DNA from: Opitutaceae bacterium UBA3033 | GTDB taxonomy: Bacteria > Verrucomicrobiota > Verrucomicrobiia > Opitutales > Opitutaceae | Direction: 5' to 3' | DNA length: 7,222 nucleotides | NCBI GenBank assembly: GCA_002367815.1 | Contig: DFDG01000013.1 | Location: forward strand, 1 to 7,222 | Shown: positions 1 through 6,803 of the stretch, in pieces | Numbering within the stretch: position 1 is the first letter of the stretch | Layout of the letters: every line of letters starts with the position of its first letter | Position numbers and translations under genes: made by a program | The notes under the pieces: model-generated | What the model saw: the letters and a program-made list of their open reading frames with translations, nothing else | Databases searched by the model: none | Told to the model about the DNA's origin: nothing

Positions 1-374
1 AACAGATTGCCCTGAAAGTCGGTGCGCAAACCGTAGCACAGTACCGGGATGTTCAGGGTATCGGCAATGTCGGTGGCCTGCGTCACTTGGGCGGGGGTTA
101 GAAACTGGGTCTCGTCGATCAACACGCAGGCGACGGGCGATTTTTCGTGTTCGCTCTGCACGCGCTCCATCAGATTGTCACTATCGGTGAGCACTTCGGC
201 GGGGGCTTCCAGTCCGATGCGTGATTTTATCCGGCCCAACCCCGCGCGATCATCGATGGCCGGGGCAAAGATCAACGTGCGCATGCCACGTTCCTGATAA
301 TTGTAGCTCGACTGGAGCAGGACCGTCGATTTGCCGGCATTCATCGCCGAATAGTAAAAGTAAACTTTCGCCAT
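1..374 (-). CDS. tdk: Thymidine kinase, type II (TK1-like), N-terminal 124 residues
   Basis: Cytoplasmic salvage enzyme that phosphorylates thymidine to dTMP with ATP. The reading begins MAKVYFYYSAMNAGKS, almost the same as the E. coli Tdk N-terminus as I remember it. The phosphate-binding loop SAMNAGKST is at residues 9-17, followed by LLQSSYNYQERGMRT. The IDETQF motif at residues 86-91 carries the Asp of the Walker B-like strand and the Glu (88) that is the catalytic base in this family. The stretch VLCYGLRTDFQGNL (residues 111-124) is the conserved segment just before the thymidine-binding lasso. The family is about 190-205 residues long, so roughly the last third, with the zinc-binding cysteines, lies beyond the left edge. 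The ATG at 374-372 fits the family start exactly, with no clear Shine-Dalgarno sequence upstream. The gene reads away from the window and follows the large minus-strand gene after a 307-base gap with a hairpin in it, so it is probably transcribed separately. Nothing looks broken. Confidence 0.97.
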   Translation of the reverse strand, partial: MAKVYFYYSAMNAGKSTVLLQSSYNYQERGMRTLIFAPAIDDRAGLGRIKSRIGLEAPAEVLTDSDNLMERVQSEHEKSPVACVLIDETQFLTPAQVTQATDIADTLNIPVLCYGLRTDFQGNL

Positions 375-415
375 ATGTGCGTAGCAAAACGGTATGGATC
401 ACATCGCGCGATACG

Positions 416-447
416 AAAAACCAACGGGTGTGATTGTGTGCCGTTGG
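416..447 (-). terminator. Rho-independent terminator-like hairpin upstream of tdk
   Basis: Read on the minus strand, CCAACGG and CCGTTGG are perfect 7-base arms around a 13-base loop, followed at once by TTTTT (complement of 416-420). This is the layout of an intrinsic terminator. It would stop transcripts arriving from the large minus-strand gene before they reach tdk. The stem is short and the loop long, so strength is uncertain. It could instead be an operator or 5' leader hairpin of tdk, since it ends 42 bases before the tdk start codon. Confidence 0.5.
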
Positions 448-460
448 CACTTATTCACAA
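433..460 (-). promoter_or_regulatory. Weak sigma70-like promoter candidate for tdk
   Basis: On the minus strand TTGTGA (complement of 455-460) and CACAAT (complement of 433-438) are separated by 16 bases. Each matches the consensus at four of six positions. The -10 box falls inside the loop of the terminator-like hairpin, so initiation would occur within its downstream arm and the new transcript would not contain the full hairpin. This is a by-eye match and may be chance. Confidence 0.22.
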
Positions 461-553
461 AGTTTACACGCTTATGGTGGCGCCGCAGACGAGCAGGGAT
501 CAGCACGAACAAGCCGTGCCTATAATGCAAAACGCATAATCTCATAAGGCTAA

Positions 554-643
554 CCGCCCATACCAAAGATTCAGACGGCCCGCCCGGAGGTCGGGCCCCA
601 CCAGAGGCGGACGGCCCAGCGGTCCATCCCTACCTTTCGGGAT
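554..643. repeat. GC-rich palindromic intergenic repeat of dispersed (REP-like) type
   Basis: This segment is much richer in GC than its surroundings and packed with inverted repeats. GGCCCG at 577-582 pairs with CGGGCC at 592-597, with a partly paired centre. ATCCC at 626-630 pairs with GGGAT at 639-643. The octamer GACGGCCC occurs twice in direct orientation (574-581 and 610-617). Read on the minus strand it gives the peptide string RPPLVGPDLRAGR. I associate that string with a repeat found between many genes in Opitutaceae, where it often tails on to predicted proteins. That recollection cannot be checked here. It lies just past the stop of the large minus-strand gene, the usual place for such elements. 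The exact ends are estimated. Confidence 0.6.
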
Positions 644-681
644 CAGATTCCATTTTTCCTGATTTCCAAATCCCGCATTAA

Positions 682-3600
682 TTACTTCGGAATCCCAATC
701 GCTGGTTCGGCGCCGATGGTGCCTTGCAGTTCGTCGAGATACGCGGGTCTTTCGACCTGGGTGAGTTGTTGACGCGCTTGCTCGAGTTTTCCGGCGACGC
801 CCAGCCGTTCGGATTCTCCGGCATAGTTGGTGCGTTGCAGAAATTTTTCCAAGTAAGCGGTGTGGCGCCGCCATTGTGCGATGTCGATGGCTTGTTTGGC
901 CTGCAGGCGCGCTTTATACCATTCGCTGGCCATGACGCTTTCACGGCCGAATAGTGCGCGAATATCCGCATGGCCGAGGTCCTTGCCTTCGAAATTCCCG
1001 TCGCGCATCACGTGCAACAAGGCACGCAAGGGCGGGCACGCATCTGCGATGCTGCCATCATCGAAATAATGCGCGGCGACACTGGCTTGGGTGGATACGA
1101 TGTTGGCCATGCCGTCGGCGAACTCGGCGGCATCCTGCAGCTCGGGCTTGAGCATGTCTTCGCTGAAAACGACGTGGGGGTGATTGAAAACCCGTCCGCA
1201 GAAGTTGCTCACAAACCGGCGGGTTATACGGTAACCCAGTCGACTGGCGAGAACGGATTTGCCTTCATGCTCAAAGTCCTGACAGCGCTCCAGGAAGCCC
1301 TTGGCGATGAGGGAGGCAGGTTTGCGTTCTTCCACGCCCATGCGACACCAGACTTCGGGCACCAGCAGGCTGATATCATGGTCAACGCGATGCTTGGGGC
1401 CGATGCACCCAGCGGAAGAGAGGAAACCCGCATAGCCGGTAACGACGAAGGAGACAAAGGAGGCGTTGAGATCGTAGATCGGCGGCAGGGCGTTGAATGG
1501 ACCCTTGGTGAGCGCGCCTTCGGAACCGGCACCTGTCGTCGACGGGGACTTACCGGTCAGGCTACAGATAAACTCCATGAAGAGCTCAGGCAGTTCCATG
1601 TAGTGCAGTGGATTGTAAACGGCGAGGGAGCGGATATTGTGGGCGAGATCCGCAGCGTTGTTGCGACGACCGGCGAGGACGGCATTGACGGGGGTGAGCA
1701 CTGGCTGCGGCACGGCCACCTTACGCATCAGGCGCAGGCCGACCATCGCGAGATAGGTTTCACGGGGATTGCGCAGACTGGTGCGCACTTGCAGGTAGCG
1801 GGGGTTTTTTGATGGCTTGCCATCGACCAACCGCGGGTGGGCGGAGGAAACGAAATAATCCGGCGAACCTTGCTGTGCGGCGCGAATGAGTTCCTGCATG
1901 GGAGGCGTGTAGGGATCGAAGCCGATCGCATCCTCCACGAGGGCGCGAGCCTGTTGGGCATCGAGTGGTTCGTAGTTGGAAAAGAAAGTGCCTGGTTTGG
2001 CAAAATCGGCCTCGGTCTGGTGATCGTAACCACGGTGAATGGCGTCGTCCGGGCGTTGGAACAGGCGGTATTCGCAGTTCTGCACAAACTTGAGCGATGG
2101 CTCCACGGCGGAAGCGCCGAGGCCCGTCAATTGATTACGCGGTACTACGACGGAAGCCGTGATATCGTCCTCCATTTGAATCTTGAGCGCGGGATGAAAA
2201 TCCTTGCGCAGGCCAAAGGTGCGCCATGAGCCGTCCGCGCCAAAACCTACGCGCAGAAAACTCGACTCGATGCGCTGGCCTTCAAAACGCAGTTCATTGG
2301 CCGGGATGCCATTGACGACCGAGACGCCGAAATGCGAACGCCAATCGTCGCCCCATTCCGGACGGTTGAAGCGTTTCACCACGAGGCCCAGTTCTTTGAT
2401 GTGAGGGGAGATTGAGCCGAGCCATCGGTTGTATTCGTCGGAATACAAAAGCGGCGATGGGGTCAGAAGTTTGATTACCGAGCCGAGTGATCTTTCGGGA
2501 CTGAGGAGCGAGCGTTGATCGGAACCACGCAAGGACGGATCGCGGAAGCGTTGCCCGTAATCATAATTGAGCAACTGGGTGACGGCCTCGAGGTCGGCCT
2601 CGTAGTTGGCGACAAAGACCGGTCCATCCAGGATGGCGTCGGAGAGACTTTTCGAAATCTCCGACTTGCCGCCGCCCGAGACGGTGCAGGGTTTGTGGCA
2701 GAGCGTGCATTCGGCGTGAGTGCCGACCAACCGCCACGTGCGACTGCCGCGGGGTTTTTCCAAATGCACTTTGTAACCCGAAGGCAGCATATAGGTGTGG
2801 TTGAGTCGCAGCGGTTGGGTGACGGTGCCGCCTGCATGCGGCCAACTTACCGTGGCACCGGTGAGTTTGAAATGCGCATCAGCCGGCACATAAATAATGT
2901 CGGGATAATTGCGATCGATCGCGCTGCCATCGGACTGAAGCTCAGTGTTGTCGCCCAGCAAGGCGCGAGCTTCGTCAAAGGTGCGCGGGTATTTGTGCGT
3001 AACGCGCGAAGAGGCGAAATCCTCGGACAGGTCGTAACGATTGAACAGGAGAGCGCCGCCCGCGTGTTCCTCCTCGGTGAAGCCGAGTAGGTTGGTGGCG
3101 TAGCTGATTTGGGTCTTCACCTCTTTTTTGCAGTAGCCGAAATAATTGTCGGAGATCACGGTGACGATGACACCGTGGGCATCGCGACAAGTGGCCTTGA
3201 ACGCACCGCCGTCGTTGTAGCGTTCGTCGGGTTTGTTCCAACACATGCCATCGCGTCGTTGGCGTTCCGTGGCATCGGCGCAGGTCGGCAAGCCGAGTTC
3301 CTTCTTGGTCAGGAGAGAGAGGTGCGGGGCCAGCACGACACAACCGGTGTGGCCGCTCCAGTGTTCGGGATCGAGGGCGGCGTCGTTCTCGGGCAGACGG
3401 GGGTCACCGTAATTGCCGAAAATGCTTTCAACGAAATCGAGATTGCTGACAAGACTGCCCGGCGCAAAGAAACGAATCTCCATGCTTTTCTCCGAAGTGA
3501 ATCCGGGCACGGCCGGGCAAACCACCGGACGCAACAGCAACGAAACAAAACACTCCGCGGGTTCCGGCTGCGTGGAAAGAAAAGGCAGTCGTTTGGCTGC

Positions 3601-4188
3601 CGCCGGAGGGTTGAACGCATGGCCCAACAACTTGGCAAACACATCGCGTGGCACCGCTTTCTTGTCATTGGGGATGGGCAGCCCGCCCTCCGCCACGTGG
3701 AAGATACCCTTGGTCGTGCGGCGATCGTTCAGCGGATTATGCAACACGCCCTGGCGAACGCGGTAGGAAGTGATGATGTCAGATTTGAAGATGTCACGAT
3801 CCGGGGGCAGGGAGAGGGTTCGGGCCAAACCATTGCGATCTAGCACGAAGCTGGAGCCGGGGAGACGGGGCGCGGATTTGCCCAGGTTGGCATCGATAAA
3901 ATCCTGAATCCGCTGATCCACCGGACAAAGATGATTGGTCAGCAGGCGGTCTTTTTCCCGGCTCAGGGCGACGAGGCCACTGGTCAACTTATTCAACGAA
4001 GCGGCACCGTCCTGCAAGGGGAAGGTGGGCAGCCCGATGTAGCGCAAGCGCAGGTTGATAAAGAGCAGCAACTGTTGTTCTTCCTCGGGGGTGGGGGTTG
4101 CACCCAAGCCAATGCGACTGAGCTGTTCGGAGGTGAGTTGACCGTTCATGTTAGCAAGAGAATCAGGTGCCTGCGCTCCAGCAAGCAT
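682..4188 (-). CDS. Putative PPi-type phosphoenolpyruvate carboxykinase (about 1168 residues)
   Basis: Proposed role: a cytoplasmic enzyme interconverting oxaloacetate plus pyrophosphate with PEP, phosphate and CO2, as described for the PPi-dependent PEPCKs of propionibacteria and Entamoeba. Seen: one intact reading of very unusual size, near that family's roughly 1100-1200 residues and about twice GTP- or ATP-PEPCK. With the ATG at 4188 as residue 1, TVSGGGKSEISKSL (about 502-515) resembles the phosphate loop of PEPCKs (GxxGxGK or SACGKT) but is not a normal nucleotide P-loop. It is directly preceded by a cysteine cluster, CTLCHKPC (494-501). GGALLFNRYDLSEDF (from 377), a second glycine-lysine segment LTGKSPSTTGAGSEG (from about 877) and HRVDHDISLLVPEVW (from 933) look like conserved core blocks. 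There is no signal peptide or membrane segment. Start choice: the longest reading begins with GTG at 4281, without a ribosome site and with an unlikely N-terminus. ATG 4188 has AAGG eight bases upstream and is preferred. ATG 4149 (MNGQLTSEQ) is also possible. The family call rests on memory of motifs and length, not on an alignment. Confidence 0.62.
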   Translation of the reverse strand: MLAGAQAPDSLANMNGQLTSEQLSRIGLGATPTPEEEQQLLLFINLRLRYIGLPTFPLQDGAASLNKLTSGLVALSREKDRLLTNHLCPVDQRIQDFIDANLGKSAPRLPGSSFVLDRNGLARTLSLPPDRDIFKSDIITSYRVRQGVLHNPLNDRRTTKGIFHVAEGGLPIPNDKKAVPRDVFAKLLGHAFNPPAAAKRLPFLSTQPEPAECFVSLLLRPVVCPAVPGFTSEKSMEIRFFAPGSLVSNLDFVESIFGNYGDPRLPENDAALDPEHWSGHTGCVVLAPHLSLLTKKELGLPTCADATERQRRDGMCWNKPDERYNDGGAFKATCRDAHGVIVTVISDNYFGYCKKEVKTQISYATNLLGFTEEEHAGGALLFNRYDLSEDFASSRVTHKYPRTFDEARALLGDNTELQSDGSAIDRNYPDIIYVPADAHFKLTGATVSWPHAGGTVTQPLRLNHTYMLPSGYKVHLEKPRGSRTWRLVGTHAECTLCHKPCTVSGGGKSEISKSLSDAILDGPVFVANYEADLEAVTQLLNYDYGQRFRDPSLRGSDQRSLLSPERSLGSVIKLLTPSPLLYSDEYNRWLGSISPHIKELGLVVKRFNRPEWGDDWRSHFGVSVVNGIPANELRFEGQRIESSFLRVGFGADGSWRTFGLRKDFHPALKIQMEDDITASVVVPRNQLTGLGASAVEPSLKFVQNCEYRLFQRPDDAIHRGYDHQTEADFAKPGTFFSNYEPLDAQQARALVEDAIGFDPYTPPMQELIRAAQQGSPDYFVSSAHPRLVDGKPSKNPRYLQVRTSLRNPRETYLAMVGLRLMRKVAVPQPVLTPVNAVLAGRRNNAADLAHNIRSLAVYNPLHYMELPELFMEFICSLTGKSPSTTGAGSEGALTKGPFNALPPIYDLNASFVSFVVTGYAGFLSSAGCIGPKHRVDHDISLLVPEVWCRMGVEERKPASLIAKGFLERCQDFEHEGKSVLASRLGYRITRRFVSNFCGRVFNHPHVVFSEDMLKPELQDAAEFADGMANIVSTQASVAAHYFDDGSIADACPPLRALLHVMRDGNFEGKDLGHADIRALFGRESVMASEWYKARLQAKQAIDIAQWRRHTAYLEKFLQRTNYAGESERLGVAGKLEQARQQLTQVERPAYLDELQGTIGAEPAIGIPK

Positions 4189-4329
4189 TGGCGGTGCCTT
4201 AAAGAAAATTGTTTCGTCATTTTTACACGAAAAGACTTTCCGTCGTCCTGAGGTTGGTAAAGCTGCGCTGCGTAATTTCACCTGTTTGATCAGCCGAGTT
4301 CAACTAAACCCAAGCTCCCTATACCCCAC
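4189..4329. promoter_or_regulatory. Divergent promoter region between PEPCK-like gene and glycosidase operon
   Basis: This 141-base gap separates two genes transcribed away from each other, so it must hold the promoters of both. It is AT-richer than the flanking genes, especially 4200-4240. An AAGG eight bases before ATG 4188 (minus strand) is a fair ribosome site for the large gene. No Shine-Dalgarno sequence is seen before ATG 4330. I could not find a convincing -35/-10 pair for either direction. If the large gene really starts at GTG 4281, most of this region would be coding. Confidence 0.6.
4212..4232. promoter_or_regulatory. Inverted repeat, possible operator
   Basis: TTTCGT (4212-4217) and ACGAAA (4227-4232) are perfect six-base arms around a nine-base AT-rich centre. 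The repeat is 24 bases before the preferred start of the PEPCK-like gene and about 100 bases before the glycosidase start. Arm spacing of about one and a half helical turns would suit a dimeric regulator. No regulator gene is present in the window, so the binding protein is unknown, and chance occurrence cannot be excluded. Confidence 0.3.
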
Positions 4330-6780
4330 ATGACTCAGATTACCGATAGCCGGTCAGTTGGCGATATCTCTGCCCTCAAGGCGCAATTTGCCGATCCGGC
4401 CCGTGAGTTTGGCTTCATGCCCTTGTGGTGTTGGAATGACGACCTGACGGACGAGGGTTTGATTGAGCAGATCGGCGAATTCTATGAAAAAGGGTTTGGG
4501 GGATTTATCATTCATCCGCGTAATGGACTCTCACGACGCATCGGCTACCTGACGGCGGAATTCTTCCGGCTTGTTAAAGTGTCGGTCGCCGAGGCGGCCC
4601 GCTTGGGCATGAAGGTGATTCTCTACGATGAGGCTGGATATCCGGCGGGTTCGGCCCGCGGGATGGTGGTGGCCGAAAATCCTGATTGGGCGGCGAAGAG
4701 TATCTTTGCGATGCATCAGAATGTGGAGGGTAAGGGGATCTGGCGGCCCAATCCGGGCCGGGCCTTGGGGTATCGTTTGGTGAAAGTAATCGCCGGCCTC
4801 GAAACGGCCAAGGACACCCTCGATCCGAAAAGCCTGCGTTGCTTGGCCTGGGATGAGCGTGAATTGGTGCGCTATGATTTGCCGGAGGGAAATTGGCGGA
4901 TCGTCTCTGTCTGGGAAGGCCATAGCGGAGGGACGACGCGTGGGGTGTTTGAAGAGGAAGAGGACGAGCATTCCCTCGCACCGCCAGCAGCCGACATCAT
5001 GCGTGCGGATGCGATGGAGTTTTTTATTCGCATCACCTATGATGAGTATTACCGGCACCTGAAGGAGTATTTTGGTAATACCGTGGTGGCGATGTTTACG
5101 GATGAGCCCACCCCGACGGGACGGATGCGGGCACCGGGTTTTCGAGGACCCTGCAAACCGTGGACCCCGGGGTTTTTACCCGAGGTGCAACCGTGGTGGA
5201 ATGAAGATGTTGCGGGCTGGTTGCCGGCGCTGTGGCTGGATTGCGGCCCGCGCACCGAGGAGTTTCGGGGGGCTTATCGCAAGGCGGTGCAACTACGACT
5301 GCAGCAAACCTTTTATGGGCCGATCAGCCGGTGGTGCCTGAAGCACAACGTCGCGTTGACGGGGCACGCGGCGAATAGCGATGAGATGAGCAACCTGCGA
5401 ACTTTCCAGTGGCCGGGGCAGGATATCGTTTGGCGCACGGTGGAGCCGGGTAAGGTGACGGCGATCACCGGTCCGGATAGCTTGACGGCGAAAGGAGCGA
5501 GCAGTGCGGCGCGATTGGGCAAGCGGCGGTTTAATGTGGTGGAAGTGTTCGGCGCCTATGGCTGGGAACTTAATCTCGACGAGGTCAAGTGGATGCTCGA
5601 CTGGCATTTTGTGCGCGGCACCAATCTGATTTATCCCCACGCGGCGTTTTACTCGATCCGCGGACGCCGGGCATTCGAGAGCCAACCGGATGTCGCCGTG
5701 AACAACGTATGGTGGCCGTATTTTGGATTGATCGGCGATTACGGGAGGCGGCTATGCTGGTTGCTCTGTGATGGTGAGGAAGTTTGCCGGACCGGGGTGG
5801 TGACCGATGGCGATTTGATGTCGTGGCAGGCCTCGGCCGTGCTGCAGCAGCAGCAGCAGGACTTTATTTTTATCGATGGACCGGGATTGGAAAATGCCAC
5901 GGTGGAGGCCGGTGGATTGATCGCGGGTGAACAAAATTTGAAGCTATTGGTGATCGATCAACCCGGCACGCTGGGAGCCGTCGCCGAGGTCCGCATCAGC
6001 GAATTCGAGGAAGCCGGAGGCCGGGTGTTGCGGGATTGGACCGACGGGAATCTGGCGGAGCAAGTCGCGGAAATAGTTGGGCGTGATGTCGAATGGAGGG
6101 GCGATCACGGTGGGGATCTGCGTTCGATCCGCTACCGCAAAGGCGGCGTGGATTTTTATCTGCTGGTCAACGAGGGTGAAGCGACTTTGGACGGACATGT
6201 TTGTCTTGGTGCCGTGGGTGCCATCGAGCGATGGGATGCACTGCAGGGCACGATGCAGAGTTATCCAGCCCAGGCGCTCGTGGATGGCCGCATGAAGGTC
6301 GCGCTTCGTTTGGACCGGCGTGAGTCCGTGGTCTTGGCCGTCGATACTCGAATTGCGTTGGGGAGCCTTGCGGCGCCGCTGATTGTGCCCGGAGATAAAA
6401 TCATGGCGTTGGATGGACCTTGGGCAGTCACTGATCAGGAAGGACAAACTGTGGCGATTCCTGCTCCGGGTGATTGGGCGCAGGCAGAGGGGTGGGAAAC
6501 CTTCACGGGCACGCATTGCTATCACATGAATTTTGAATTGGGCGAAGACGCGCAACCGGAGTTTATCGATTTGGGCGTGGTGGGCGATATCGCGGAAGTG
6601 TTGATCAACAGCAAACGAGTGGGAGTGCAGGCATGGGCTCCTTATATCTTGCCGCTGGGCGAGGTCTGTCATTCCGGCACGAACCGCCTGGAAGTCCGAG
6701 TGACCAATTCCATGGCCAACCGTTATGATGGTCGCCAATTGCCATCCGGATTAATCGGTCCAATATTTTTGCGCGAATAA
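4330..6780 (+). CDS. GH106-like (alpha-L-rhamnosidase-like) glycoside hydrolase, 816 residues
   Basis: Likely cleaves a terminal sugar, possibly alpha-L-rhamnose, from oligosaccharides; the substrate is not shown. The N-terminal and central part has the order of motifs of a large, mostly uncharacterised bacterial family annotated simply as glycosyl hydrolase and related to GH106. These are MPLWCWND (residues 30-37), GGFIIHPRNGL, LYDEAGYPAG (98-107), MFTDEP (255-260), LTGHAANSDE (343-352), KGASSAARLGK (388-398), VVEVFGAYGWE (403-413) and IYPHAAFYSIRGRR (from 434). They suit a TIM barrel, and the acidic residues D258, E259 and E405 are candidates for catalysis. From about residue 692 (ALDGPWAV) to the end is a GH2-type sugar-binding jelly roll. 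At 816 residues it is shorter than classical GH106 enzymes (about 1000 or more). There is no signal peptide or lipobox, so it is probably cytoplasmic. ATG 4330 fits the family N-terminus but has no visible ribosome site. It is the first gene of an operon with the GH95-like gene 23 bases downstream. Confidence 0.75.
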   Translation: MTQITDSRSVGDISALKAQFADPAREFGFMPLWCWNDDLTDEGLIEQIGEFYEKGFGGFIIHPRNGLSRRIGYLTAEFFRLVKVSVAEAARLGMKVILYDEAGYPAGSARGMVVAENPDWAAKSIFAMHQNVEGKGIWRPNPGRALGYRLVKVIAGLETAKDTLDPKSLRCLAWDERELVRYDLPEGNWRIVSVWEGHSGGTTRGVFEEEEDEHSLAPPAADIMRADAMEFFIRITYDEYYRHLKEYFGNTVVAMFTDEPTPTGRMRAPGFRGPCKPWTPGFLPEVQPWWNEDVAGWLPALWLDCGPRTEEFRGAYRKAVQLRLQQTFYGPISRWCLKHNVALTGHAANSDEMSNLRTFQWPGQDIVWRTVEPGKVTAITGPDSLTAKGASSAARLGKRRFNVVEVFGAYGWELNLDEVKWMLDWHFVRGTNLIYPHAAFYSIRGRRAFESQPDVAVNNVWWPYFGLIGDYGRRLCWLLCDGEEVCRTGVVTDGDLMSWQASAVLQQQQQDFIFIDGPGLENATVEAGGLIAGEQNLKLLVIDQPGTLGAVAEVRISEFEEAGGRVLRDWTDGNLAEQVAEIVGRDVEWRGDHGGDLRSIRYRKGGVDFYLLVNEGEATLDGHVCLGAVGAIERWDALQGTMQSYPAQALVDGRMKVALRLDRRESVVLAVDTRIALGSLAAPLIVPGDKIMALDGPWAVTDQEGQTVAIPAPGDWAQAEGWETFTGTHCYHMNFELGEDAQPEFIDLGVVGDIAEVLINSKRVGVQAWAPYILPLGEVCHSGTNRLEVRVTNSMANRYDGRQLPSGLIGPIFLRE

Positions 6781-6803
6781 CGATAACGAGTTTTAACATT
6801 TCT

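Larger units (their letters stand above)
375..681. other. Non-coding spacer between the PEPCK-like gene and tdk
   Basis: This 307-base stretch has no believable gene. The short readings through it either run into flanking genes in the wrong frame or owe their length to the GC-rich repeat. It holds a terminator-like hairpin near the tdk end, a weak promoter candidate overlapping that hairpin, and a palindromic GC-rich repeat near the end of the large gene. Bases about 461-553 show nothing I can name. They include an AT-richer part (about 520-545, with ATAATGCAAAACGCATAAT) that contains a small inverted repeat, ATGC...GCAT. Confidence 0.7.

Noticed and set aside
542..874. 110-residue minus-strand reading ending in the repeat
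   Set aside because: It overlaps the end of the PEPCK-like gene out of frame and gets its other half from the GC-rich palindromic repeat. It is an artefact, not a gene.
970..1812. 280-residue open reading on the plus strand
   Set aside because: It lies wholly antisense to the large minus-strand gene. The length follows from GC-rich codon use on the opposite strand, and the translation shows no recognisable domain.
3109..3843. 244-residue open reading on the plus strand
   Set aside because: It is antisense to the same large gene, with an arginine-, glycine- and glutamine-rich composition typical of shadow readings and no family motif.
4309..4329. TATACC a few bases before ATG 4330 as a -10 box
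   Set aside because: It lies only about four bases from the start codon and has no -35 partner at proper spacing. A leaderless transcript is possible but unsupported.
5845..5859. Five CAG triplets in a row
   Set aside because: They encode five in-frame glutamines in the middle of the GH106-like protein. A run this short is probably a loop or chance and needs no special explanation.
5944..6738. 264-residue open reading on the minus strand
   Set aside because: It is antisense to the C-terminal part of the GH106-like gene, whose sense frame shows a clear jelly-roll domain.
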